Below are positions 51,045 through 59,271 of a stretch of 64,000 nt of DNA, in pieces (within the stretch, counting starts at the first letter, position 1; each line of letters begins with the position of its first letter). The notes under the pieces were generated by a model that saw only the letters and a list, made by a program, of their open reading frames with translations, had not been told where the DNA came from and ran no database searches. The stretch is from NCBI RefSeq assembly GCF_003951285.1, contig NZ_RXFQ01000013.1, positions 104,127-168,126 on the forward strand, given 5' to 3'. The position numbers and the translations under genes were made by a program. This DNA comes from Variovorax beijingensis. GTDB lineage: Bacteria; Pseudomonadota; Gammaproteobacteria; Burkholderiales; Burkholderiaceae_C.

Positions 51045-51257
51045 TTAGTACAGCTTCTTGGGCAGCTGCATGCTGCGCACGCGCTTGTAGTGGCGCTTGA
51101 CGGCGGCTGCCTTCTTGCGCTTGCGCTCGGCGGTCGGCTTTTCGTAGAACTCGCGGGCACGCAGGTCGGTCAGCAGGCCGAGCTTTTCGATGGTGCGCTT
51201 GAAGCGGCGCAGGGCGACGTCGAAAGGCTCGTTTTCTTTAACGCGGATGGTGGTCAT
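51045..51257 (-). CDS. rpsU: 30S ribosomal protein S21
   Basis: A 70-residue basic protein of the small ribosomal subunit, needed for initiation. [20 protein letters not shown], the middle [20 protein letters not shown] and end QLPKKLY are typical. It has a consensus promoter, a leader of about 100 bases with a GGCCT/AGGCC stem (51281-51285 / 51296-51300), and a terminator after it. The dnaG and rpoD genes that often follow rpsU are absent; yqeY and a nudix gene follow instead. Confidence 0.97.
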
Positions 51258-51366
51258 TGATGAATCGTTGAACTGAATTTGGCCTGGGGAGATCGAGGCC
51301 CCAAGCCGGGGTTCCTCAACTGAAAAATTTTTGCGGCCGTTGAGGGAAGGCCAAAGTTAGCCCGCG

Positions 51367-51395
51367 ATTATAGCGCGGTTGCGCACGCATGTGCA
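51367..51395 (-). promoter_or_regulatory. Candidate rpsU promoter
   Basis: On the minus strand TGCACA (51395-51390) and a perfect TATAAT (51372-51367) are 17 bases apart, inside the last codons of the upstream flavoprotein gene. The transcript would start near 51360, giving a leader of about 100 bases before rpsU. Confidence 0.75.
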
Positions 51396-52609
51396 CTCGC
51401 CCAGGCCCATTGGAAGTTGTATCCGCCCAGCCAACCCGTCACATCGACCACTTCGCCGATGAAATACAGGCCCGGCTGCTTCGATTCCATGGTCTGGGAG
51501 GACAGGTCCCGGGTGTCGACGCCGCCGGCCGTGACTTCGGCCTTTTTGTAGCCCTCGGTGCCGCTGGGGGTGATCTGCCAGCGGGCAATGCGCTCCGCCA
51601 GGGCCGCCAGGGCCTTGTCGGCGGCCTCGTTGACGGGCCGCTGCAGGGCCGGATCCTGTCCGACCCAGGCATCCGCCAGCCGGGAGGGCACGAGCGCGGC
51701 CAGCTCGTTGGCGATGCGCTTCTTCGAACGCAGCTTGGCTTCGCCCAGGGCCTCGGCCACGTCCACGCCGGGCGCGAAGTCGAGCGTGAGCGGGCTGCCG
51801 GGCTTCCAGTAGCTCGAAATCTGCAGCACGGCCGGGCCCGACAGGCCGCGGTGGGTGAACAGCAGGTCTTCGAGGAAGGCCATCTTTTCTTTCTTGGCGC
51901 CGGTCTCGATGCGCACCGGCAGCGCCAGCCCGGCCAGTTCGGCATACGGCGCCCAGGCTTCGCCGCCGAAGGTCAGCGGCACCAGGGCCGGTCGCGGCGC
52001 GACGACGCGCAGGCCGAACTGTTCGGCTAGGCGGTAGCCGAAGTCGCTGGCGCCGATCTGCGGAATCGAGAGGCCGCCGGTGGCGATCACCAGCCTGGGC
52101 GTCTCGACGGGGCCCCTGGTGCTATCGATCCGGTAGCTGCCTGCGCCCGCCGCACCATCGCCGGCGGCCGAGAACACGATTTTTCCGAGCTTGCACGGCT
52201 GCCAGCGCGTGACGCTGCCGGCCTCGCACTCCGCCAGCAGCATGTCGATGATCTGCTGCGAGGAGCCGTCGCAGAACAGCTGGCCCTTGTGCTTTTCGTG
52301 ATATGCAATGCCGTGCTTGTGCACCAGGTCGATGAACTGCTGCGGCGCATAGCGTGACAGCGCCGAGCGGCAGAAATTCGGGTTGTCGCCGATGAAGTGG
52401 CGCTGCGGGGCGCGCACGTCAAGGTCGCGGTTGGTGAAGTTGGCGCGTCCGCCGCCCGAGATGCGGATTTTTTCCGCGATCTTTTCGCTGTGGTCGACCA
52501 GCAGCACCTTGAGCCCGCGCTGGCCGGCCAATGCCGCGCAGAACAGGCCCGCGGCACCGGCGCCGACCACGACGGCGTCGAAAAAATGAACCGAAGAAGA
52601 ATTGCTCAA
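51368..52609 (-). CDS. BaiN/HI0933-like NAD(P)/FAD-dependent oxidoreductase
   Basis: A 413-residue flavoprotein. The dinucleotide fold AVVVGAGAAGLFCAALAG is near the start, followed by KIAEKIRISGGGRANFTN, which marks the HI0933/BaiN family, and the C-terminal second FAD motif is GLYFIGEVVDVTGWLGGYNF. Substrate unknown; one relative reduces bile acids. The start is uncertain: a TTG at 52609 is the only initiation codon in the right place, 5 bases after the stop of the lipoprotein gene. It is the last gene of a three-gene operon, and its end contains the rpsU promoter. Confidence 0.88.
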   Translation of the reverse strand: MSNSSSVHFFDAVVVGAGAAGLFCAALAGQRGLKVLLVDHSEKIAEKIRISGGGRANFTNRDLDVRAPQRHFIGDNPNFCRSALSRYAPQQFIDLVHKHGIAYHEKHKGQLFCDGSSQQIIDMLLAECEAGSVTRWQPCKLGKIVFSAAGDGAAGAGSYRIDSTRGPVETPRLVIATGGLSIPQIGASDFGYRLAEQFGLRVVAPRPALVPLTFGGEAWAPYAELAGLALPVRIETGAKKEKMAFLEDLLFTHRGLSGPAVLQISSYWKPGSPLTLDFAPGVDVAEALGEAKLRSKKRIANELAALVPSRLADAWVGQDPALQRPVNEAADKALAALAERIARWQITPSGTEGYKKAEVTAGGVDTRDLSSQTMESKQPGLYFIGEVVDVTGWLGGYNFQWAWASAHACATAL

Positions 52610-52614
52610 GGCGG

Positions 52615-53400
52615 TCAGGGGCCGTCCGCGGCAAGCAGCGGCGGCGGGTTGTATTTGAGGTGGCCGACGTAGCGCAGCGGCTGCGTGGCGGCAATCGAGG
52701 GCACGTCGCCCTCGCGCATGTGCAGCAGGTCGGCCGGGCTGACCCAGCGCGGGTCGGCGTCGGTGATCGGCAGGCCGGCCCGCCGGTAGGCCTCGAGCAC
52801 GAACTGCGAGCAGAAGAACTGGTCGTCGCGGCTCGCGCCCAGCTGCACCATGGCCATGCCGCTGATGCAGTAGTGGCTGACGGCGGAGGGAATGAGCGGC
52901 AGCTCGCACAGGCGCCGGTTCAGCACGAAAGGCGCATTCAGCAGCACGCCGGTGGTGTTGTAGCGGATGCCCACCTGCGAGTTGGCCCAGGCGCGCAGTT
53001 TCCGGGCCCCCGAGTCATCGAGCCCGGGCACGCGAAAGGCCACGACCATCTGCTCTTCGTCCACCACGTCGGCCAGCGGGCGCGCGCGCACGCCGCTGCC
53101 TACCGCCTCGGCGATCAGGCCGTCGCCCAGGTAGAGCACGGCGTGGCTCACGGGCGAGAAGGTGCCCAGCCGGATGCCGAAGGAATTGACCGTGGCGATG
53201 GAGGTCAGCAGGATGTCGCCGGGCTGCAGCGCATCGGCGGCAATGAGCTCGCCGCCGTTGCCGGGCGCGATGACCGAGCTCTGCACGCGCAGGCGCAGCC
53301 CCGCGTCCTTGGACGGCAGGTCGACGCGGGTGGCGCAGGCCGACAGCAGCAGCGATGCACAAGCGGCGAGCGCCGCCGCGCGGAGATGGCGCCGCATCAT
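52615..53400 (-). CDS. Lipoprotein with NlpC/P60-like (YiiX/C40) peptidase fold
   Basis: A 261-residue probable lipoprotein. The signal peptide ends in a lipobox LLLSAC with Cys near residue 21. The papain-like domain has LQPGDILLTS, the histidine in PVSHAVLYLGDG and the cysteine in DQFFCSQFVLEAYRRAG, the circularly permuted order of the YaeF/YiiX group. It may cut peptidoglycan peptides or lipid amides. The start is ATG 53400 or the adjacent ATG 53397; both overlap the stop of the upstream hydroxylase-type gene, so it is translationally coupled. Confidence 0.8.
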   Translation of the reverse strand: MMRRHLRAAALAACASLLLSACATRVDLPSKDAGLRLRVQSSVIAPGNGGELIAADALQPGDILLTSIATVNSFGIRLGTFSPVSHAVLYLGDGLIAEAVGSGVRARPLADVVDEEQMVVAFRVPGLDDSGARKLRAWANSQVGIRYNTTGVLLNAPFVLNRRLCELPLIPSAVSHYCISGMAMVQLGASRDDQFFCSQFVLEAYRRAGLPITDADPRWVSPADLLHMREGDVPSIAATQPLRYVGHLKYNPPPLLAADGP

Positions 53401-54521
53401 CCCTTCCAGACGAAAGGAAACTTCAACTGCTTGAAGAAGCCGTTGGGCACGTAGTCGCCGAGCACGCCGTACTTCTCGGGCCAGAGCTTGGTGCTCTTGA
53501 CCGCGGTGCCGAAGAGATAGTCGAGAAAGGCGTAGTGCGCCGAATAGTTCTTGTCGAGCGCCTCCATGTCCTGGCTGTGATGCCAGTGATGGAAGTTGGG
53601 CGTGACGACGATGTAGCGCAGCGGCCCGAGCCGCACGCTCACGTTGCAGTGGTTGAACACCGCCTGGAAGCCCACCACCACGATGTACGCGTCGATCACT
53701 TCCTTGGAGAAGCCCAGCACGTAGATGGGCGCCAGCACCAGCGTGCGCGTGATCAGCAGCTCGAGGATGTGCTGGCGCGAGCCGGCCATCCAGTCCATGC
53801 TCTTCACGCTGTGGTGCACGGCGTGCAGTCGCCACAGCACCGGCACCTCGTGGTAGGCGCGGTGGGTCCAGTACTGCACCAGGTCGGCCACCAGGATGAT
53901 CAGCAGCAGCCCGGCCCAGAACGGCAGGTTGCCCACCCAACCGCGCACGCCGTCGTTGGCGGCCCAGCCGAAGAACTTGTGCACCATCAGGTTGGTGGCA
54001 AGCAGGACGAAGCCCACGATCATGTGGTTGACCACGAAGTGGTGGAAGTCGGTCTGCCATTCGGCGCGGAACACTGGCTGGTCCTTGCGCAGTGCGAACA
54101 GCTTCTCGATGAAGATGAAGATCAGCGAGGAGCCCAGCAGGTCCAGGATGAACCAGTCCAGGCCGATGTAGGGCGTGTTGTCGGCAAAGTCGTTCACCGG
54201 CACCTTGTGCCCGCCCAGCAGCGCGGCCGCGGCCACCAGCAGGAAGGCGGCCGAAGAGAGCCAGCGCGAGCGGTTGAAGATGATGTTCACCAGCGCCAGG
54301 CCGCCCGAGACCACCATGGCCGCCAGCAGGATGAAGCGCATCACGTCGACGTTGTAGCTCTTGCGCAGCTCGGGCGTCGTGAGGTACTGCGGAAAGTGGA
54401 AAGCCAGCACGCCAAGGAAGCACAGGATGCCCAGGCTCAGGGCGATGGTTCCGGTGACGAGGCCGCGGCCGGGCTGCAGCTGGCCGTGGCTCCCCGTGAA
54501 GTCGTTCAGTTTGTCGAGCAT
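53397..54521 (-). CDS. Sterol desaturase/fatty acid hydroxylase superfamily protein
   Basis: A 374-residue integral membrane diiron enzyme of the fatty acid hydroxylase superfamily. Several membrane helices lead to the histidine boxes HRAYH, HAVHHS and HHWHHSQDME with YSAHYAF, which would bind two irons. It could hydroxylate or cleave a lipid; the exact reaction is open. The first 100 residues form extra helices not seen in the shortest family members. First gene of the operon with the lipoprotein and the flavoprotein, which might supply electrons. Confidence 0.9.
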   Translation of the reverse strand: MLDKLNDFTGSHGQLQPGRGLVTGTIALSLGILCFLGVLAFHFPQYLTTPELRKSYNVDVMRFILLAAMVVSGGLALVNIIFNRSRWLSSAAFLLVAAAALLGGHKVPVNDFADNTPYIGLDWFILDLLGSSLIFIFIEKLFALRKDQPVFRAEWQTDFHHFVVNHMIVGFVLLATNLMVHKFFGWAANDGVRGWVGNLPFWAGLLLIILVADLVQYWTHRAYHEVPVLWRLHAVHHSVKSMDWMAGSRQHILELLITRTLVLAPIYVLGFSKEVIDAYIVVVGFQAVFNHCNVSVRLGPLRYIVVTPNFHHWHHSQDMEALDKNYSAHYAFLDYLFGTAVKSTKLWPEKYGVLGDYVPNGFFKQLKFPFVWKG

Positions 54522-54631
54522 GTCCGCCTCTCTCTCTCGCTTGCGCTTTTGTTGGAGCGCGATTTTAGGCGGCTGTAGGAAAACGCCCACGTCCGCCAAA
54601 AGGTCTAGACGCGGCCGCCGGTCTCCAGTGT

Positions 54632-55522
54632 TCAGCGCGGCCGCACGGCACGCCGGCGCAGCAGCGCTGCCGTCCCCAGCGCCGCGGCCATCACCAGCAG
54701 CGAAACGACAGTGGTCACCGTGCCCAGCGCATAGATCGACGGCGTCGTGACGGTCGAGGTCAGGCCCTGCAGCTCGAGCGGCAGCGTGTTGACGTCGCCG
54801 ATGGCCTGCGAAGTGCGGGCGATCTCGTCCCACGACAGCGTGAATCCGAACATGCCGATGCCCACGATCGACGGGCCGATCAGCGGCAGCACCACGAAGC
54901 GGAAGGTCTGCCACGGCGTGGCGCCGAGATCGCGCGCGGCTTCCTCGTAGGCCGGGTTGAAGCGGTTGAACACGGCGAACATGATGAGCAGGCCGAAGGG
55001 CAGGGTCCAGGTCAGGTGCGCGCCGAGCGCGGAACTGAACAGGCCGAGCGCGGTGCCGTAGCCTTCGAGCAGCGTGGTGGCGTCCACCGCCGTGAGCACG
55101 CTCTTGATGCCGGTGTCGAGCAGCCGGAACTGCAGGCCGATGCCGAGCGAAATGATGATCGACGGCATGATGAGGCTCGCTACGGTCACGAAGAACAGGG
55201 CGTTGCTGCCCGCGAGCTTCTTGCGGAACGCGAGCCCGGCCAGCACCGACAGCACCACGGTGAAGCCCATGACCACCGCGCCCAGCGCCAGCGAACGCCG
55301 GAAGGCCGCGCCGATGTCGACGGTGCCCAGGCCCTCGGCCAGCTTGTGGAACCAGTGCAGCGAGACGCCGCGCAAAGGGAAGGTCAGGCCGCCTTCGGGG
55401 CCCTGGAAGCTCAGGATGAAGATCGTGATCATCGGGCCGTAGAGGAACAGCACGAAGAGGGCGAACACGATCGCAAGGGGCCAGAAGCCGGGGGCGCGTT
55501 GTTCTCCGGTGCGTTGGCTCAT
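54632..55522 (-). CDS. ABC transporter permease, PotC-like
   Basis: A 296-residue inner-membrane permease with six helices of the spermidine/putrescine type. FALFVLFLYGPMITIFILSF is the first helix, and AARDLGATPWQTFRFVVLPL is the EAA loop that docks the ATPase. With PotB-like, PotD-like and PotA-like genes upstream on the same strand it forms a complete importer for a polyamine or similar amine. It is the last gene; the gap to the PotB-like gene is 108 bases without clear features. Confidence 0.93.
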   Translation of the reverse strand: MSQRTGEQRAPGFWPLAIVFALFVLFLYGPMITIFILSFQGPEGGLTFPLRGVSLHWFHKLAEGLGTVDIGAAFRRSLALGAVVMGFTVVLSVLAGLAFRKKLAGSNALFFVTVASLIMPSIIISLGIGLQFRLLDTGIKSVLTAVDATTLLEGYGTALGLFSSALGAHLTWTLPFGLLIMFAVFNRFNPAYEEAARDLGATPWQTFRFVVLPLIGPSIVGIGMFGFTLSWDEIARTSQAIGDVNTLPLELQGLTSTVTTPSIYALGTVTTVVSLLVMAAALGTAALLRRRAVRPR

Positions 55523-55630
55523 TTATGTTTTTCCTTCAGGGCGCTGTTGTTCAGGGTGCTGCACAGGGCACGCTGCAGGTGTACTGCCGAACGACGAAGC
55601 CCGAATCGAACAGAAGAGCCCAGGTTCACC

Positions 55631-56548
55631 CTAAAGCTCCTTGCGAATATCGACCAGCCGCGTCAGCCCCCAGATGATCATCAGCACCACCGCCAGCAGG
55701 ATCACCGCGTTGGCTGCGGCCAGCGGAAACTGCAGGTACGAGGTCTGCACCTGGATGATCTTGCCGATCGATGCGATCTGCTGCCCGCCCATCACGCCGA
55801 TGGTGACGAAGTCGCCCATCACGATGGTGATGACGAAGATCGAGCCGATCAGGATGCCGGTGCGCGACAGCGGCACCACCACGTTCCAGAGCGTCTGCCA
55901 GCCCGAGGCGCCCGCGTCGCTGGCGGCTTCGAGCAGCGAGCGGTCGATGCGCATCATGCTGTTGAAGATCGGCACGATCATGAACATTGTGTAGAGGTGC
56001 ACGAAGGCGAGCACCACCGAGAAATTGGAGAACAGCAGCCACTCGACCGGCTGATCGACCAGGCCGAGCCCGGTCAGCATCTGGTTGACCAGTCCGTTTC
56101 GGCCCAGGAGCGGCACCCACGAGATCATGCGGATCACGTTGGAGGTCCAGAAGGGCACGGTGCACAGCACGAACAGCGCCGTCTGCATGCCTGACGATCG
56201 CACGTGGAACGCGAGAAAGTAGGCCACCGAAAAGCCGACCAGCAGCGTGATGCCCCACACCAGCAGGCAGAACTTGAAGGTGCTCAGGTAGGTGTTGAGC
56301 GTGACGCACAGGTCGCCGTTGTCGGTGAGCTGCGAGCAGCCCTCGAACAGGCTCAGGTAGTTGCGCAGCGTCACCGCCGGGATCAGCTCGTACTCGTTGA
56401 AGTTCCACAGGCTGACCATCGCGACCAGCGCCAGCGGGATCAAAAAGAACAGCAGGAATACCAGCGCGAATGGCGCGGCCTGCCACCACGCCTTGACGGC
56501 GTGGGCAGGCATGGAGGCGGGGTGGGCGCTGGCGACTGGCGAACTCAT
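55631..56548 (-). CDS. ABC transporter permease, PotB-like
   Basis: A 305-residue inner-membrane permease. APFALVFLLFFLIPLALVAM is the first helix and AASDAGASGWQTLWNVVVPL the EAA loop. A periplasmic loop carrying two cysteines (FEGCSQLTDNGDLCVTL) follows the first helix and may form a disulfide, an addition seen in some PotB relatives. It follows the binding-protein gene after a 124-base gap filled by a repeat. Confidence 0.93.
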   Translation of the reverse strand: MSSPVASAHPASMPAHAVKAWWQAAPFALVFLLFFLIPLALVAMVSLWNFNEYELIPAVTLRNYLSLFEGCSQLTDNGDLCVTLNTYLSTFKFCLLVWGITLLVGFSVAYFLAFHVRSSGMQTALFVLCTVPFWTSNVIRMISWVPLLGRNGLVNQMLTGLGLVDQPVEWLLFSNFSVVLAFVHLYTMFMIVPIFNSMMRIDRSLLEAASDAGASGWQTLWNVVVPLSRTGILIGSIFVITIVMGDFVTIGVMGGQQIASIGKIIQVQTSYLQFPLAAANAVILLAVVLMIIWGLTRLVDIRKEL

Positions 56549-56580
56549 GGCAAGTGAAGCGAAGCCTTTGCGGGAGCCAC

Positions 56581-56668
56581 CGCGGAACCGGCTTTGCCGG
56601 GCCGCTGGTGGCGCCCCCTTGAGGGGGGAGTCGAGCTACACGAAGTGAGCGAGGGACGGGGGTGGGCC
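56581..56668. repeat. C-rich/G-rich intergenic repeat (Comamonadaceae style)
   Basis: CCGGC-TTT-GCCGG (56588-56600) is followed by CCCCC-TTGA-GGGGG (56614-56627) and then the purine-rich tail GAAGTGAGCGAGGGACGGGGG. I associate this pattern with intergenic repeats of Variovorax and relatives. It fills the gap between the binding-protein stop and the permease start, where a hairpin could protect the upstream message and favour the binding protein. Confidence 0.65.
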
Positions 56669-56672
56669 ATGT

Positions 56673-57941
56673 TCAGGCCGCGACGAACTCGTTCCACTTG
56701 CGAACCATGTACTCGTTCTCGTCCATCACCGCATTCCAGCAGGCGATGCCGCCCATGCGCTGCTCGTAGCTGCCGCCGTCGCGCACCGCGCCGGCCTTGG
56801 CCAGCAGGTCGCCGTTCGGGCTCTTGATGTCCTGCGAGGCGGGCTTGCCTTCCATCCAGTAGGCCCATTCGTAGGCTTCCATCTTGGCCTTGGCGGTGTC
56901 GAGCACGGCGCTGTAGTAGCCCTGGCGGTTCAGGTAGGCGCCGGCCCAGCCGTCGAGGAACCAGTTGATGAATTCGTAGGCGCCGTCGAGCTTCTTGCCC
57001 GAGAGCGTGGCCGGCAGGCCGAAGCCCGCGGCCCAGGCGCGGTAGCCTTCCTTGAGCGGCTGGAAATTGCAGGCGATGCCCTTGGTGCGCACGGCGGTGA
57101 CGGCCGGCGACCACATCGACTGGATCACCACTTCGCCCGAAGCCATCAGGTTGACCGACTCGTTGAAGTCCTTCCACAGCGCACGGAACTGGCCGGCCTT
57201 CTTGGCTTCGATCAGGGTCTTGATCGTCAGGTCGATCTCGGCCTTGGTCATGTTGCCCTTGTCCTTGTACTTGTGGATGCCCTTGGCCTCCACCACCATC
57301 GCGGCGTCCATGATGCCGATCGACGGAATGTTCAGGATCGCGGCCTTGCCCTTGAACTCGGGGTTCAGCAACTCGGCCCAGGAGCTGATGGGGCGCTTGA
57401 TCAGGTCGGGACGGATGCCCAGCGTGTCAGCGTTGTAGACGGTGGGAATCAACGACATGAACTGCGTGGGCGAGGTCGCGAACTTCTTCGACTTCTCGCC
57501 TTCGAGATAAATCACTTTCTTGGGGGCGGTGCCCTGGTCGCCCACGGCCTTGCCGCCGACTTCGCCCTTGGTGAAGAGCGTGGTGATCTTGTCGGCGTTC
57601 TTGATCTTCTTCGTGTCGATGCCCTTCAGGTTGCCGGTGGGCACGATCTTCTTGAGCGAGAAGAACTCGGTGTCGATCAGGTCGAAGCTGTTGGGCGCGG
57701 TCACGGCGCGCTTGGTCACGTCGTCGGTGGTCACGGCCACGTACTGGATCTCGATGCCGGTGTCGGCCTTGAACTTCTCGGCGATGGCCTTGTCCTGGTT
57801 CACCGCCGTGCCCAGGTAGCGCAGCACGATCTTTTCCTGCGCATGCACGAAGGGCGCGATGCCCGTGGCCAGGATGCCGGCGGTGCCTTGCAGCAGGGTG
57901 CGACGCTGGAGGCCGGCGGACGAGTCGATGGGGTCGGTCAT
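56673..57941 (-). CDS. ABC transporter solute-binding protein, PotD-like
   Basis: A 422-residue periplasmic binding protein of the polyamine/iron type-2 fold. The leader has paired arginines (GLQRRTLLQGTAGILATGIA) and may be Tat-exported; the mature chain starts near AQEKIVLRYLGTAVN. Long stretches such as TDDVTKRAVTAPNSFDLIDT and FINWFLDGWAGAYLNRQGYY are those of extracellular binding proteins of PotD type. The ligand could be a polyamine, an opine or another amine; the aromatic/acidic set of PotD is not obvious. It follows the ATPase gene after 82 bases. Confidence 0.92.
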   Translation of the reverse strand: MTDPIDSSAGLQRRTLLQGTAGILATGIAPFVHAQEKIVLRYLGTAVNQDKAIAEKFKADTGIEIQYVAVTTDDVTKRAVTAPNSFDLIDTEFFSLKKIVPTGNLKGIDTKKIKNADKITTLFTKGEVGGKAVGDQGTAPKKVIYLEGEKSKKFATSPTQFMSLIPTVYNADTLGIRPDLIKRPISSWAELLNPEFKGKAAILNIPSIGIMDAAMVVEAKGIHKYKDKGNMTKAEIDLTIKTLIEAKKAGQFRALWKDFNESVNLMASGEVVIQSMWSPAVTAVRTKGIACNFQPLKEGYRAWAAGFGLPATLSGKKLDGAYEFINWFLDGWAGAYLNRQGYYSAVLDTAKAKMEAYEWAYWMEGKPASQDIKSPNGDLLAKAGAVRDGGSYEQRMGGIACWNAVMDENEYMVRKWNEFVAA

Positions 57942-58023
57942 GGAAGAGTCTCCGTGGAAAAAAGCAGGGGAAGGAAAGTGAAAGGCAAACGGAACTGCAG
58001 GCAATGCATGAGCGGCCGCACGC

Positions 58024-59142
58024 CTACAGCGGCATGCTCGCGAGCGCGGCCAGGTCGTCGCGCGCGAGGCTGCTGCCGTCGATGGCCGGCACCGGCACGC
58101 GCTCGGCGGGCGGCTCGGCACCGGGGCCGAGCACGCGCGCATCGGCCTCGGCCCAGGACAGGCGCACCACATCGCCCGGCGCATGGGGGCTCGCAAGAAA
58201 GGCGGCTTCGCCCAGCAGCACCGAGACGCTGCCGCGGCCGGGCGCGGCGTCCTGCAGCGCGAGGCCGAGCAGCACGTAGGTGCCCTGGTATTCGACGTCG
58301 GTGACCGTGGCGGCCAGGCCGCCGTCCGCATCGCCACGGGCGATCCGCATGTGGTCGTTGCGCACGGCGATCGGGCCGGCGGGCGTGTCGAACACGTTGT
58401 GCCCGCCCATGAAGCGCGCCACGAACTCGCTCGCCGGATGGTTGTAGACCTGGTGCGGCGAGCCGACCTGCTCGATCACGCCATGGTTCATGACCACCAT
58501 GGTGTCGGCCAATGCCATCGCTTCTTCCTGCGAGTGCGTGACGTGCACGAAGGTCAGCCCCAGTTCCTTCTGCCAGCGCCGCAGCTCGGCGCGCATCTGG
58601 ATACGCAGGAACGGATCGAGCGCCGACAGCGGCTCGTCGAGCAGCAGCACGCGCGGCTCGGTGATGAGTGCGCGCGCGAGCGCCACGCGCTGCTGCTGGC
58701 CGCCGGAGAGCTCGCCGGGCTTGCGCTCGGCCAAGTGGCCCATCGCCACGCGCTCGAGCAGGTCGCGTGCGCGCTTCTGGCGCTCGGCCTTGCCGACGCC
58801 CTTCATCTTGAGGCTGAAGGCCACGTTGTCCAGCGCCGAAAGATGCGGGAACAGCGCGAAGCTCTGGAACATCATCGCGGTGCCGCGCGCGGCCGCGGGC
58901 AGGTTGGTGATGTTGCGGTTGTCCAGCAGGATGTCGCCGCTCGTGACCGACTCGTGGCCCGCGATCATGCGCAGCGTGGTGCTCTTGCCGCAGCCCGACG
59001 GGCCCAGCAGGCAGCAGTAGCTGCCGCTCGCGATGCGCAGGTCGATCTGGTCGACGGCGGCGGGCGTGCCCGCGGCATAGCGCTTGCTGAGCGCGACGAC
59101 CTCGACGGCGGCGGGCGGGGGCGCGATGGCGGCGGCGCTCAT
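58024..59142 (-). CDS. ABC transporter ATP-binding protein, PotA-like
   Basis: A 372-residue cytosolic ATPase with Walker A GPSGCGKST (residues 47-55), signature LSGGQQQRVALARAL, Walker B VLLLDEPLSALD and a C-terminal TOBE domain starting near residue 275. First gene of the four-gene importer, with a candidate sigma-54 promoter upstream. The order ATPase, binding protein, permease B, permease C differs from E. coli potABCD, where the binding protein is last. Confidence 0.95.
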   Translation of the reverse strand: MSAAAIAPPPAAVEVVALSKRYAAGTPAAVDQIDLRIASGSYCCLLGPSGCGKSTTLRMIAGHESVTSGDILLDNRNITNLPAAARGTAMMFQSFALFPHLSALDNVAFSLKMKGVGKAERQKRARDLLERVAMGHLAERKPGELSGGQQQRVALARALITEPRVLLLDEPLSALDPFLRIQMRAELRRWQKELGLTFVHVTHSQEEAMALADTMVVMNHGVIEQVGSPHQVYNHPASEFVARFMGGHNVFDTPAGPIAVRNDHMRIARGDADGGLAATVTDVEYQGTYVLLGLALQDAAPGRGSVSVLLGEAAFLASPHAPGDVVRLSWAEADARVLGPGAEPPAERVPVPAIDGSSLARDDLAALASMPL

Positions 59143-59193
59143 CGAGGGGCCCGGCGTGCGGGAAATGATCGGAAGGCGAGCATGCTGGCGTTA

Positions 59194-59209
59194 AGCACGC
59201 TCCATGCCA
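59194..59209 (-). promoter_or_regulatory. Candidate sigma-54 promoter of the polyamine-type ABC operon
   Basis: On the minus strand TGGCATGGAGCGTGCT matches TGGCACGNNNNTTGCW with two differences; GG and GC have the required -24/-12 spacing. Transcription would start about 40 bases before the ATPase gene. Sigma-54 control suits a nitrogen-source transporter. No enhancer-binding protein gene lies in the window. Confidence 0.5.
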
Positions 59210-59271
59210 CGTTGGTGGCTCAAGGCCTCGAGCGGCAATGCCCGGCGGCCCTCGCCGCGAAACCCGGAAGC

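Noticed and set aside
51301..51362. Riboswitch in the rpsU leader
   Set aside because: Only short GGCCT/AGGCC and CCCC/GGGG stems; no known riboswitch core could be recognised.
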